DNA from: Natrinema salifodinae | GTDB lineage: Archaea > Halobacteriota > Halobacteria > Halobacteriales > Natrialbaceae | Direction: 5' to 3' | DNA: 64,000 nt | Assembly (NCBI RefSeq): GCF_900110455.1 | Contig: NZ_FOIS01000003.1 | Location: forward strand, 637,491 to 701,490 | Shown here: positions 39,479 to 48,731 of the stretch, one piece after another | Layout: each line of letters begins with the position of its first letter | How positions within the stretch are numbered: position 1 is the first letter of the stretch | Notes under the pieces: model-generated | The model's database searches: none | Seen by the model: the letters and a program-made list of their open reading frames with translations, nothing else | Told to the model about the DNA's origin: nothing | Made by a program: the position numbers and the translations under genes

Positions 39479-40507
39479 ATGCCCCTCCGAATCGGCTTCA
39501 CGGGCGACGTCATGCTCGGGCGGCTCGTCGACGACCGCCAGCGCCGCCGTTCGGTCGACGCGGTGTGGGGGAACGTGCTCGAACGCCTGCGCGCGATAGA
39601 CGGCCTGGTGATCAACCTCGAGTGTTGCCTCTCGACGCGGGGCCGAGAGTGGCGGCGCACACACCGGCCGTTTCACTTCCGGGCCGATCCGGACTGGGCG
39701 GTTCCGGCGCTCGAACGCGCCGGCGTCGACGTCTGTGCGCTGGCGAACAACCACGTGCTCGACTACGAGGAGGTGGCGTTGCGGGACACTCTTATGTCCC
39801 TCGACGAAGCCGATATCGCCCGCACGGGCGCCGGGGAAACGATCGACGAAGCCCTCGACCCGGCGGTGCGGACGATCGGTGGCCCGGACGAACCGATCGA
39901 ACTCGACCTGGCGGTCGTCTCGTTCACCGACAACACCCCCGAATACGCCGCAGACGAGAATGCGCCGGGCACGGCGCGGATCGAGATCGACATCGACGAC
40001 GCGGAGACCCGCCGGCGCGTTCGCGAGGCGCTTCGGCGCGCACGCGAAACGAACCCTGACTTGGTCGTCGCCTCGCTGCACTGGGGGCCGAACATGGTGA
40101 CGGAGCCGCCCGAGTCCTTCCGGGCGTTCGGCCGCTGGCTGGTCGACGAAGGCGTCGACGTCGTTCACGGCCACAGCGCCCACGTCTTTCAAGGGATCGA
40201 GGTCCACGACGGGCGGCCAATCGTCTACGACGCGGGCGACTTCGTCGACGACTACGCGGTCGACGACGCGTTGCACAACGACCGGAGCTTTCTGTTCGTA
40301 CTGGCGGTGACGCCCGACGGTGATGGCGGGTGTCGGCTCCGCGAACTCCGATTGCATCCGACCGAGATCGACGGCTATGCGGTCCACGAGGCCGGACCGG
40401 CAGCGGCCGCCTGGTCCCGCGAGCGGATGCGCGAGCTGTCCGAACCGTTCGGAACCGAATTCGAGCGATCGGGAGCCGGCCTGGTCCTTTCGCTCGAGGA
40501 CGAGTAG
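39479..40507 (+). CDS. CapA-family (PGA_cap) calcineurin-like hydrolase
   Basis: This 342-residue protein starts at ATG 39479. It has the PGA_cap signatures GDVMLGRLVDD (about 9-19), NLECCLSTRGREW (about 46-58), LANNHVLDYEEVALRD (about 87-102), SLHWGPNM (about 200-207) and GHSAHVFQGIEVHDGRPIVYDAGDFVDDY (about 228-256). These residues coordinate a binuclear metal centre in calcineurin-like phosphoesterases. Named after bacterial capsule synthesis protein CapA; no capsule genes are nearby, so its function here is unknown. No signal peptide. Confidence 0.88.
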   Translation: MPLRIGFTGDVMLGRLVDDRQRRRSVDAVWGNVLERLRAIDGLVINLECCLSTRGREWRRTHRPFHFRADPDWAVPALERAGVDVCALANNHVLDYEEVALRDTLMSLDEADIARTGAGETIDEALDPAVRTIGGPDEPIELDLAVVSFTDNTPEYAADENAPGTARIEIDIDDAETRRRVREALRRARETNPDLVVASLHWGPNMVTEPPESFRAFGRWLVDEGVDVVHGHSAHVFQGIEVHDGRPIVYDAGDFVDDYAVDDALHNDRSFLFVLAVTPDGDGGCRLRELRLHPTEIDGYAVHEAGPAAAAWSRERMRELSEPFGTEFERSGAGLVLSLEDE

Positions 40508-40613
40508 GGGAGGAAGGGACGGCCGGGCGGCCCGGCTGACGGGAGCCGTTCGGCGACGGGCGAGCGTCGGCCGTCGAGCGGTGTGTCACCGTGTCGTCCG
40601 GGGAGTTGGCAAC

Positions 40614-40646
40614 CCTTAAGATAGCAACTCCGCTACACCGGTGTAG
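40614..40646 (+). promoter_or_regulatory. pyrH promoter with overlapping palindrome
   Basis: A TATA-like CCTTAAGAT (about 40614-40622) lies 26-34 bases before ATG 40648. Between it and the start is CTACACCGGTGTAG (40633-40646), a perfect 14-base palindrome that would cover the transcription start. Repressor binding there would block initiation of the pyrH-lysS message. Confidence 0.55.
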
Positions 40647-40647
40647 T

Positions 40648-41373
40648 ATGAAAGTGGTCGTCTCTATCGGCGGAAGCGTCCTCGTCCCGGAACCCGGCGC
40701 GGACCGGGTCGCCGAGCACGCTGCCGTCATCGAAGACCTCGTGGCGGACGGCTGTCGGATCGGTGCCGTCGTCGGCGGCGGCGGCGTCGCGCGCGAGTAC
40801 ATCTCGGCCGCCCGCGACCTCGGGGCCAACGAAATCGAACTCGACCAGCTGGGAATCGACGTCACCAGACTCAACGCCAGGCTGCTCATCGCCGCGCTGA
40901 GCGAGGGGTCGGTGACCGCACCCGCCCTCGACTACGAGGACGCGAGCGAGGCGCTTCGACGGGACGACATCTGCATCATGGGCGGTGTCGCGCCGGCCCA
41001 AACGACCGACGCGGTCGGGGCCGCCCTCGCGGAGTACATCGACGCCGACCTGCTCGTCTACGCGACGAGCGTCCCCGGCGTCTACAGCGACGACCCTAAC
41101 GAGGACGACGACGCGATCAAGTACGACGAGCTCTCGGCCACGGAGCTGGTCGACGTCATCGCCGGCCTCGAGATGAACGCCGGGGCCTCGGCGCCCGTCG
41201 ACCTGCTGGCAGCGAAGATCATCGAGCGCTCGGGCATGCGCACCATCGTCCTCGACGGCACCGACCCCGACCGGATCGCCCGCGCGGTCCGGCACGGCGA
41301 ACACGGCGGTACCGACATCATTCCCGACGGTGCCGGCGCGGAACCGACCTACTGGGCGAGCGACGAGCAATGA
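40648..41373 (+). CDS. pyrH: UMP kinase
   Basis: This 241-residue protein has the amino-acid-kinase fold signatures: KVVVSIGGSVLVPE (N-terminal), GGGGVAREYISAARDLG (about 48-64), VPGVYSDDPNEDDDAIKYDELSATEL (about 144-169) and MRTIVLDGTDPDRIARAV. It transfers phosphate to UMP. The start lies on a leaderless transcript whose initiation site overlaps a perfect palindrome. The last four bases overlap the lysS start (ATGA), so LysRS is translationally coupled. Confidence 0.92.
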   Translation: MKVVVSIGGSVLVPEPGADRVAEHAAVIEDLVADGCRIGAVVGGGGVAREYISAARDLGANEIELDQLGIDVTRLNARLLIAALSEGSVTAPALDYEDASEALRRDDICIMGGVAPAQTTDAVGAALAEYIDADLLVYATSVPGVYSDDPNEDDDAIKYDELSATELVDVIAGLEMNAGASAPVDLLAAKIIERSGMRTIVLDGTDPDRIARAVRHGEHGGTDIIPDGAGAEPTYWASDEQ

Positions 41374-43073
41374 GCGCCGACGGCGACAGCGACGCCGACG
41401 ACGCGACTGCGGACTCGGCTGCGATCAGCCCCTACACCCTCCAGCGCGAGGAGGCCGGGGAGACGCGCCACGCGTTCTGGGCGGACACGGTCGCAGACCG
41501 CGTGGAAGAACGGAATCCCGAAGAGCCGATCGTCATCAAGGGCGGCATCTCGCCCTCGGGCGTTCCCCACCTCGGCAACGTCAACGAGATCATGCGCGGC
41601 TACTTCGTCGCCGAGGTGCTGCGCGACCGGGGGTACGAGGTCCGCCAGGTCTTCACCGCCGACGACCGCGACCCGCTCCGGAAGCTTCCGCGTACGCTCT
41701 GTGACCTCGATGGGAACCTCGTCGATCTGGGCGACGTGGACGCGGGTGCGCTCGGACGGAACCTCGGAGCGCCCTACACCGATATCCCCGACCCCTTCGG
41801 CTGCTGTGACTCCTACGGCGACCACTTCTCGACCATCATTCAGGACAGCGCCGACGCCGTCGACGTGCCGATCGACATGATCTCGAACACGGAGCTGTAC
41901 GAAACTGGCGAGTTCGAGAACGTCACCCGATACGTCCTCGAGCATCAGGACCGCGCCCGCGAGGTCCTCTCGGAGTACCAGGACAAGGTCGACGAGGAGT
42001 ACGTCCCGTTCAATCCGATCTGCGAGAACTGCGGCAAGATCACCGAGACGGTGACGAGCGTCGATCTCGAAGGCGAGACGCCGACCGTCGACTACGAGTG
42101 TACCGACATGGACGCCGGCGACCGGACCGTCGAGGGCTGCGGCCACGAGGGCACCGCGACGCTGCGCGAGGGCAAGCTCCCCTGGCGTTTCGAGTGGCCA
42201 GGCCAGTGGCAGATTCTGGGCGTCGACTTCGAGCCCTTCGGGAAGGACCACGCCGAGGGCTCCTGGCCTAGCGGCCAGGACGTCGCACGGAACGTCTTAG
42301 AGATCGAGCCGCCGGTCCCGATGGTCTACGAGTGGTTCACCCTCGACGGCGAGCCGTTTTCCTCCTCCGAGGGCAACGTCATTCTGGTCTCGGATGTCCT
42401 CGAGCTGCTCGAACCCGAGGTCCTCCGGTACTTCTTCGCGAAGGACCCCTCGAAGGCCCGGGACTTCAGCATCGAGCGCCTCGACCAGCTCGTCGACGAG
42501 TTCGACCGGTTCGAGCGGATCTACTTCGGCGAAATCGAAGCCAGCGAGGACGAGAAAGCGTTCGCCGAGCGCGTCTACCCGTTCGTGGTCGAGGAGCCTC
42601 GCGAGGAGCGGCTCCGGCTCCCCTACACCTTCGCCGCGGTGCTGGGGATGACCGACGACCCCGACCTGCGCGAGGAGATCGCCCGCCGCGAGGGCCACAT
42701 CCCCGACGACGCCCCCGAATGGGCCGTCGAGGACGCCCTCGCGCGCGTCGAGCGGGCCCGAAACTGGGCGCGCCGGACCGAAAACGAGTTCGACTACGAA
42801 CTCAAGCGCGCGGAGATTCCCGACCACGACTTCGACGGGGCGACCGAAGACGCCCTCGAGGAACTCGCCGACTACATCGCGGAGGGCCACGAACCCGACG
42901 AGATTCAGGGCGAGATCTACGAGACCGCCAAGCGCCACGACGTCGACATCGGCGACTTCTTCGGCGCGGGCTACCGGCTGTTCTTCGACGAGGACCAGGG
43001 CCCGAAGCTCGGCCCTTTCCTCGCGAAGGTCGACCGAGAGTTCGTCGTCGCTAGGCTGCGCCGGGAACGGTAA
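41370..43073 (+). CDS. lysS: class I lysine--tRNA ligase
   Basis: This 567-residue enzyme is the class I-type lysyl-tRNA synthetase of euryarchaea. HIGH motif: PHLGN at 66-70 (SPSGVPHLGNVNE). The second catalytic signature normally contains KMSSSKG; here the segment about 328-336 reads GEPFSSSEGN, without the Lys pair. There is a C-x2-C pair (ENCGKI, about 213-216) and a second Cys region. The C-terminal half is the class I anticodon-binding alpha-helix cage. The first 18 residues are an acidic extension. It overlaps pyrH by four bases. Confidence 0.95.
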   Translation: MSADGDSDADDATADSAAISPYTLQREEAGETRHAFWADTVADRVEERNPEEPIVIKGGISPSGVPHLGNVNEIMRGYFVAEVLRDRGYEVRQVFTADDRDPLRKLPRTLCDLDGNLVDLGDVDAGALGRNLGAPYTDIPDPFGCCDSYGDHFSTIIQDSADAVDVPIDMISNTELYETGEFENVTRYVLEHQDRAREVLSEYQDKVDEEYVPFNPICENCGKITETVTSVDLEGETPTVDYECTDMDAGDRTVEGCGHEGTATLREGKLPWRFEWPGQWQILGVDFEPFGKDHAEGSWPSGQDVARNVLEIEPPVPMVYEWFTLDGEPFSSSEGNVILVSDVLELLEPEVLRYFFAKDPSKARDFSIERLDQLVDEFDRFERIYFGEIEASEDEKAFAERVYPFVVEEPREERLRLPYTFAAVLGMTDDPDLREEIARREGHIPDDAPEWAVEDALARVERARNWARRTENEFDYELKRAEIPDHDFDGATEDALEELADYIAEGHEPDEIQGEIYETAKRHDVDIGDFFGAGYRLFFDEDQGPKLGPFLAKVDREFVVARLRRER

Positions 43074-43159
43074 GCGCGGCCGGCCCCGCAGACGGCCCGT
43101 CGCCGGCTCCCGTCTGACAGACAAAAGCCCTTTGAGAACGCCGCTCGGAGATACTATCG

Positions 43160-44998
43160 ATGGACTACGGCTCTCTCGCCTTCGTCTCGCCGCCCGCGCT
43201 CTACGGCTCCGAGCTTCTCACTTGGGTTGTAGTCGGGCTGGGCCTCTACTGGGCCGCGGTGATCGCGCTCCGGAACGGGGGCTACCTGCCCGACTACATC
43301 GGCACTCAGGGGCCGATTCTCACCTTCCACACGAAGCGCGGACGAGCGCTGCTCGACCGGCTCGCCCAACCGAAGCGGTTCTGGCGCGCCTGGTCGAACG
43401 TCGGCGTCGGCATCGCGCTGGTCGTGATGGTCAGCATGTTCCTGTTCCTACTGCGCGGGGCCATGGTCGCGCTTTCGACCCCGCAGCCGGCGACGTCCGC
43501 CGTCCGCCAGCCGCGCAACGTCCTCGTCATCCCCGGCGTCAACGACTTCCTGCCGCTGGCGGCCACGCCGGGTATCGTCTTCGGGCTGCTCGTCGGCCTG
43601 GTCGTCCACGAGGGCGGCCACGGGCTGCTCTGTCGCGTCGAGGATATCGATATCGACTCGATGGGGGTCGCGATGCTGGCGATTCTCCCCGTCGGCGCGT
43701 TCGTCGAGCCCGATCAGGAGAGCAGCAAGGACGCCTCCCGCGGCGGCCAGACGCGGATGTTCGCCGCCGGCGTCACGAACAACTTCGCGATCACGCTGGT
43801 CGCCTTCGCCCTGCTGTTCGGCCCGGTCGTCGGCGCGATCTCCGTCGCACCGGGTGCGGCTGTCGGGGGCGTCGCGGACGACTCGCCCGCGGCGAACGCC
43901 GGCATCGAACCTAACGATCGCATCACGGCGATCAACGGTACCGCGGTCGAGGGCAACGACGACCTTCCCGATCGGCTCGAGGCCGCCGAGGGCGAGCAGG
44001 TAGCCGTCGAACTCAACGGCGAGGAGACGGTGACCGTGGACCGGTCGCTGCTCGTGACCGCGGCGATGGAAAACGGCCCGACGGGACTGTCCGCCGGTGA
44101 CGAAATCCGCGCAGTCGACGGGCAGTCGGTCGCGACCGAACGCGGCTTCTTCGAGGCCGTCGGCGACGACGAGCGGGTGACGCTGACGATCGAACCCGCC
44201 GACGGCGACGAGCGCGTCGAGCGCGACGTCTCGATCGGCGCCGCGGTCTCGATCGCCGCCGACGGGCCGCTCGAGAACGAAGCCGGCTCGACCGACGAAA
44301 CCTTCGTCATCACCCGCTTCGACGGCGAGCGGATCCACGACTATCAGGATCTGGCCGACCTGCTTGACGACAGCGATCCGGGCCAGGAAGCCACCGTCAC
44401 GGGGTACTTCGGCGACGAGCGAGAGACCTACGAGGTGACCCTCGACGAGCATCCGCAGGCCGACACCGGTTTCCTCGGCATCCAGCCGCACCAGGGGACC
44501 GCCGGCGTCTCGGTTAGCGACATCGGCGTCCAGCTCTACCCCGCCGACGAGTACCTGGCGCTGCTCGGCGGCGACGGAGAGACGCGGTTCGGGCCGATCT
44601 CGGATACCTTCCTCGGCAAGATGGGGATCGCACTCCTGCTGCCGGTCGTCGCCGTCAGCGGCGCGATGCCCTTCAACTTCGCCGGTTTCACCGGCGGCAT
44701 CCAGAACTTCTACGAGGCCCAAGGCGCTCTCGGCGCGTTCGGCGACGGAGGGGTCTTCCTACTGGCGAATCTGCTGTTCTGGACCGGCTGGATCAACGTC
44801 CAGCTTGGCTTTTTCAACTGCATCCCGGCATTCCCGCTCGACGGGGGCCACATCCTCCGGACGAGCACGGAAGCCATCGTCTCGCGGCTCCCGGTCAACG
44901 CGACCCGCGGGATGGTCCGCCTGGTGACGACGACGGTCGGGGTAACGATGCTGGTGAGCTTCCTGATGTTGCTGTTCGGACCGCAGCTGCTGGGATAA
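43160..44998 (+). CDS. site-2 protease (M50) with PDZ-like domains
   Basis: This 612-residue protein has membrane helices at about 10-35, 78-100, 133-160, 205-225 and at the C-terminus. HEGGH (about 151-155, VVHEGGHGLLCR) is the zinc motif, and PLDGGHIL (about 558-565) provides the third ligand. Between residues about 240 and 450 two PDZ-like repeats (IEPNDRITAINGTAV; LSAGDEIRAVDGQSV) substitute for the bacterial RseP type. The gene is separated from lysS by 86 bases and probably forms its own unit. Substrates are unknown. Confidence 0.93.
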   Translation: MDYGSLAFVSPPALYGSELLTWVVVGLGLYWAAVIALRNGGYLPDYIGTQGPILTFHTKRGRALLDRLAQPKRFWRAWSNVGVGIALVVMVSMFLFLLRGAMVALSTPQPATSAVRQPRNVLVIPGVNDFLPLAATPGIVFGLLVGLVVHEGGHGLLCRVEDIDIDSMGVAMLAILPVGAFVEPDQESSKDASRGGQTRMFAAGVTNNFAITLVAFALLFGPVVGAISVAPGAAVGGVADDSPAANAGIEPNDRITAINGTAVEGNDDLPDRLEAAEGEQVAVELNGEETVTVDRSLLVTAAMENGPTGLSAGDEIRAVDGQSVATERGFFEAVGDDERVTLTIEPADGDERVERDVSIGAAVSIAADGPLENEAGSTDETFVITRFDGERIHDYQDLADLLDDSDPGQEATVTGYFGDERETYEVTLDEHPQADTGFLGIQPHQGTAGVSVSDIGVQLYPADEYLALLGGDGETRFGPISDTFLGKMGIALLLPVVAVSGAMPFNFAGFTGGIQNFYEAQGALGAFGDGGVFLLANLLFWTGWINVQLGFFNCIPAFPLDGGHILRTSTEAIVSRLPVNATRGMVRLVTTTVGVTMLVSFLMLLFGPQLLG

Positions 44999-45062
44999 AA
45001 ACGAGTCGTCACGCGGCGCTTTCGATCGTCACTCGCTTCCGTTCTCGTTTCGCGTACTCGTC

Positions 45063-45587
45063 TTACTCGCCGCCGTCGATGCCGTGGCGCTCGTAGAACT
45101 CCTCGGGCGTCTCGTCGACGCGCTCGAAGTCGGTGTCGAAGTAGTGTTCGTGGTGGCGGACGACCTGTTCGACGATCCACTGACTGAACTCCTCGTCGAA
45201 CCGCCACTCGCCGTCCATCTCGGGAATCTCGAACCGATCGTCCGTCGAGAAGGCCGCGTAGACGTGGAAGAATCCGAGGATGACGTCCGCGAAGTCCTGG
45301 GCCTTCTCGGCGCCGCTTTCGCGGCGGTCTTCGAGTTCCGCGGCCCCGTCCTCGGTGAGTTCGAAGTACTTCCGGTCGGGCTCGTCCTCGCGTTCGATCC
45401 GCTCGGCCCATCCCTTCTCTTCGAACTTGTAGAGGATCGGATAGACCGAGCCGTAGGACGGCTCCCAGTGACCGCCGCTGATATCCCTAATCTCCTTGAG
45501 AATCTCGTAACCGTACCGCGGTTTCTCTTCGAGAAGCTCGAGCACGAGATAGGCGATAAGTCCTTTCGGCGGCCCACTTTTCCGCAT
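45063..45587 (-). CDS. PadR family transcription regulator
   Basis: This 174-residue protein starts at ATG 45587. The N-terminal winged helix (GLIAYLVLELLEEKPRYGYEILKEIRDISGGHWEPSYGSVYPILYKFEEKGW, about 9-60) is typical of PadR regulators. The YGYEI core and the WEPSYGSVYPIL segment are conserved. A C-terminal helical part with many aromatic and acidic residues serves dimerisation or ligand binding. The gene is divergent from pitA, a position compatible with controlling it. Its own promoter may be CCCTTTACG, about 30 bases upstream of the start. Confidence 0.9.
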   Translation of the reverse strand: MRKSGPPKGLIAYLVLELLEEKPRYGYEILKEIRDISGGHWEPSYGSVYPILYKFEEKGWAERIEREDEPDRKYFELTEDGAAELEDRRESGAEKAQDFADVILGFFHVYAAFSTDDRFEIPEMDGEWRFDEEFSQWIVEQVVRHHEHYFDTDFERVDETPEEFYERHGIDGGE

Positions 45588-45751
45588 ATACGCCGAGGGT
45601 AAAACGGGCGGACGTAAAGGGTTTCGGTCACGTCCGATTCGGGTACGGACGGTCGAATGCCCGTCAAATAACGGGATTCAGGTCTGCATCGATCCGCGTT
45701 GATCCGGCCGAAACCCGGCCCTTCTTAGCGGTCCCGTCCTAACCCGCGTCC

Positions 45752-47314
45752 ATGGAACGACGGCGACCACCACAGACGGAAGAGGGCTGGTACGTCCTGC
45801 ACGATTTCCGGTCGATCGACTGGGACGCCTGGCGATCGGCGCCCGAGCGCCGGCGGTCGCGGGCGATCGAGGAGGGGATCGACTACCTCGCCGCCGCCGA
45901 GGCCGTCGACGACGCTGACGAGGGCGAGTCGGCGACGTTTGCGGTGCTGGGCCACAAGGCGGACCTGCTCGTGCTCCACCTGCGGCCGACGCTCGCCGAC
46001 ATCGACGCCGTAGAGCGGCGGTTCGAACACACCGCCCTCGCCGAGTTCACCGAGCGGGCCGACTCTTACCTCTCGGTGACGGAGGTCTCGGGGTACATGT
46101 CCCAGGACTACTTCGACGAGGACGCCGAGGTCGAAGACTCCGGGATCGCCCGCTACATCGAGTCGCGGCTCAAACCCGAGATTCCGGACAGCGAGTTCCT
46201 GAGCTTCTACCCGATGAGCAAGCGCCGCGGGCCGGAGGACAACTGGTACGACCTCCCCTTCGACGAGCGGGCCGACCACCTCTCCGCCCACGGCGACATC
46301 GGCCGGGACTACGCCGGCCGCGTCACCCAGATCATCTCCGGCAGCATCGGCCTCGACGACTTCGAGTGGGGCGTGACCCTGTTCGGCGACGACCCGACCG
46401 ACGTGAAGGAACTGCTCTACGAGATGCGCTTCGACCCCTCGAGCTCCCGCTTCGCCGAGTTCGGCCGCTTCCTCTCGGCCAGGCGGTTCCCGCCGGAGGA
46501 CCTCGGCGCGTTCCTCGCTGGCGAGCCGGTTCCCGCCGAAGGGGATCGCGACCACGGCCACGGACATCATCACGGCGAGTCCGGGGGCCACTCCCACGGC
46601 GGTTCCGACGGGGGAGCGGGCGGACATCCGCACGGCGATTCGAGCGGCGGCCACCACGGCGGCTCCGGGTCCGGATCGGGCGGCCACCCCCACGGCGACG
46701 ACGGCGACGAGGACGAAGCCCTCCGCAGCGAACTCGAGGATATGGGCGTCTACGCGGGCCAGCCCCACGGCGAGGACGTCCACGCGGTGGTGCTGTACTC
46801 CGACGCTGACGCCGACGAACTGTTCGAGGAGGTCGACGGTCTCCGCGGGAACTTCGATCACTACGACACCCACGTGAAGACCGCGGTGTACGAACCCGAC
46901 GAGACGACGGCCGACGACGGCGAGGCCGCGGTCATCAGCCTCTGGGAGACCGAACGCGCCGCGAACACGGCCGCCGGCTTCCTAGCAGACCTGCCGGACA
47001 TCGTTCGCCAGGCGGGCGATGACGACGACGATTCCTGGGGCACGATGGGGATGTTCTACACCGTCAAGCCCGACCACCGCTCGGACTTCGTCGGGGTCTT
47101 CGACGACGCCGCCGACCTCTTGGCGGACATGGACGGCCACCGCAAGACCGACCTGCTGGTCAACCGCGAGGACGAGAACGACATGTTCATCGCGAGCCGC
47201 TGGGACTCCCGCGAGGACGCCATGCAGTTCTTCCGCAGCGACGCCTTCTCGGAGGCCGTCGAGTTCGGCCGCGACGTCCTGGCGGACCGGCCGCGACACG
47301 TCTTCCTGGCCTGA
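45752..47314 (+). CDS. pitA: PitA: HemQ/chlorite-dismutase-like domain fused to an ABM domain
   Basis: This is a 520-residue fusion. The N-terminal 250 residues are a chlorite-dismutase/HemQ domain. The coproheme decarboxylase residues are all present: Tyr153 in YPMSKRR, Lys157, His180 (AHGD) as proximal ligand, and Gln193 in VTQIISGS, with DPTDVKELLYEMRFD downstream. A His/Gly-rich linker (about 265-316) follows. Two antibiotic-biosynthesis-monooxygenase (ABM)-like ferredoxin folds lie in about 330-520. This matches PitA of haloarchaea. A TATA-like TTCTTAGC lies about 30 bases before the ATG. Confidence 0.9.
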   Translation: MERRRPPQTEEGWYVLHDFRSIDWDAWRSAPERRRSRAIEEGIDYLAAAEAVDDADEGESATFAVLGHKADLLVLHLRPTLADIDAVERRFEHTALAEFTERADSYLSVTEVSGYMSQDYFDEDAEVEDSGIARYIESRLKPEIPDSEFLSFYPMSKRRGPEDNWYDLPFDERADHLSAHGDIGRDYAGRVTQIISGSIGLDDFEWGVTLFGDDPTDVKELLYEMRFDPSSSRFAEFGRFLSARRFPPEDLGAFLAGEPVPAEGDRDHGHGHHHGESGGHSHGGSDGGAGGHPHGDSSGGHHGGSGSGSGGHPHGDDGDEDEALRSELEDMGVYAGQPHGEDVHAVVLYSDADADELFEEVDGLRGNFDHYDTHVKTAVYEPDETTADDGEAAVISLWETERAANTAAGFLADLPDIVRQAGDDDDDSWGTMGMFYTVKPDHRSDFVGVFDDAADLLADMDGHRKTDLLVNREDENDMFIASRWDSREDAMQFFRSDAFSEAVEFGRDVLADRPRHVFLA

Positions 47315-47402
47315 CGGCCTGCGGTCACCGGTTCGTCACAGGACCGGGCTAGTCTCACCGGAATCGACACGGGTTGGTGTGTCAGGTTCGTAGGGCGGCC
47401 CA

Positions 47403-48728
47403 ATGAGTACGACCGACGAGTCGTTGCCCCGACGAGTCTGGACCCGGTATCGCTCGATTCCGATCATCTATCGTATCGCGGTCGCGTTCGTTATCGGAAC
47501 GGCTGTCGGTGCATTCGTCGGCGAACGGGCCGCCGTCCTCAGTCCGCTGGGCGATCTCTTCCTGCGGCTGCTCGAGATGTTGATCGTTCCGTTGATCGTC
47601 TTCACGCTTCTGGGCGGGATGCGCAAGCTAACGCCGTCACGGCTCGGGAAAGTCGGCGGACTGACCGTCGCGCTCTACGCCGCGACGACGACGATCGCGG
47701 CCGCGATCGGCCTCGCCGTCGCGAACCTCTTCGATCCCGGGGCGGGCGTCGAGTTCACGGGCGGCGAGGCACAGGAAGCCGAACCGCCGACCGTCTCCGA
47801 AGTCGTCCTCGGAATCGTCCCCGAGAATCCGCTGGCTGCGATGGTCGAAGGCGACATCCTCGGAACGATCTTCGTCGTCGTCGTCTTCGGCCTGGCCCTG
47901 ACGATGGTCCGCGAATCGACGACCGAGGAACCCGTCGCGGACGCGATCGACGGCTTCTTCGCGTTCGTCGACGCCGGCACCCGGGCCCTGTTCAAGATCG
48001 TCTGGGGCGTCATGGAGTACGGCGTGATCGGCGTCTTCGCGCTGATGGCCGCCTCGATCGGGACCGAGGGGCTGGGCACGATCGTCCAGCTCGGCGCGCT
48101 CGTGGCCGTCATCGCGGTCGGGATTGCGATTCACATGACGGTGACGTACCTCGGCGTGATGACCATCGGGATCCTCGGTCAGTCCCCGCTCGCGTTCCTG
48201 CGGGGCGCGAAAGACGCCATGGTGACGGCGTTTACGATCCGCTCCTCGAGCGGCACGCTACCGGTGACGATCGCCGACGCCGAGGAGAATCTCCGGATTG
48301 ACGAATCGATCTACGGCTTCGGGCTGCCGCTGGGCGCGACGATCAACATGGATGGCGCGGCGATTCGGCAGGCTGTTACGGCAGTATTCGCCGCCAACAT
48401 GGTCGGCGTCTCGCTCGGTCTGGGTGATCAGGTGCTGATCCTCGCGACCGTGATCCTGATCAGCATCGGGACCGCCGGCGTCCCCGGCGCGGGACTGATC
48501 ATGCTCACCGTCATCCTGAACGCCGTCGGCCTCCCGCTGGAGATCGTCGGCTTCGTCGCCGGCGTCGATCCGATCCTCGGTCGGATCGCGACGACGAACA
48601 ACGTCACCGGGGACCTCGCCGTCGCGTCGGTCGTCGGCAAGTGGACCGATGCGATCGACCTCTCGAGCGGAGTCTGGGCCGACGCGCCCGCCCCCAGCGG
48701 CGACGAGAGCGTCACGGCCGACGACTGA
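47403..48728 (+). CDS. dicarboxylate/amino acid:cation symporter (DAACS family)
   Basis: This 441-residue transporter of the GltP/DctA type has about eight membrane helices. The conserved DAACS features are a serine-rich re-entrant loop (SSSGTLPVTIADAEENL, about 282-298), the NMDGAAI motif (about 316-322) and the N-terminal helix region GAFVGERAAVLSPLGDLFLRLLEMLIVPLIVF. It probably carries glutamate, aspartate or a C4-dicarboxylate with Na+. The gene has no visible TATA box within 40 bases; the spacer to pitA is 88 bases. Confidence 0.92.
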   Translation: MSTTDESLPRRVWTRYRSIPIIYRIAVAFVIGTAVGAFVGERAAVLSPLGDLFLRLLEMLIVPLIVFTLLGGMRKLTPSRLGKVGGLTVALYAATTTIAAAIGLAVANLFDPGAGVEFTGGEAQEAEPPTVSEVVLGIVPENPLAAMVEGDILGTIFVVVVFGLALTMVRESTTEEPVADAIDGFFAFVDAGTRALFKIVWGVMEYGVIGVFALMAASIGTEGLGTIVQLGALVAVIAVGIAIHMTVTYLGVMTIGILGQSPLAFLRGAKDAMVTAFTIRSSSGTLPVTIADAEENLRIDESIYGFGLPLGATINMDGAAIRQAVTAVFAANMVGVSLGLGDQVLILATVILISIGTAGVPGAGLIMLTVILNAVGLPLEIVGFVAGVDPILGRIATTNNVTGDLAVASVVGKWTDAIDLSSGVWADAPAPSGDESVTADD

Positions 48729-48731
48729 GAC

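Noticed and set aside
43448-44722. 424-codon minus-strand frame opposite the PDZ site-2 protease
   Set aside because: No hydrophobic or domain pattern; the sense strand is convincing.
46556-46706. His/Gly-rich tandem repeat as a mobile or phase-variable repeat
   Set aside because: It lies in frame inside PitA as a linker, and such a linker is known in this fusion; no evidence of mobility.
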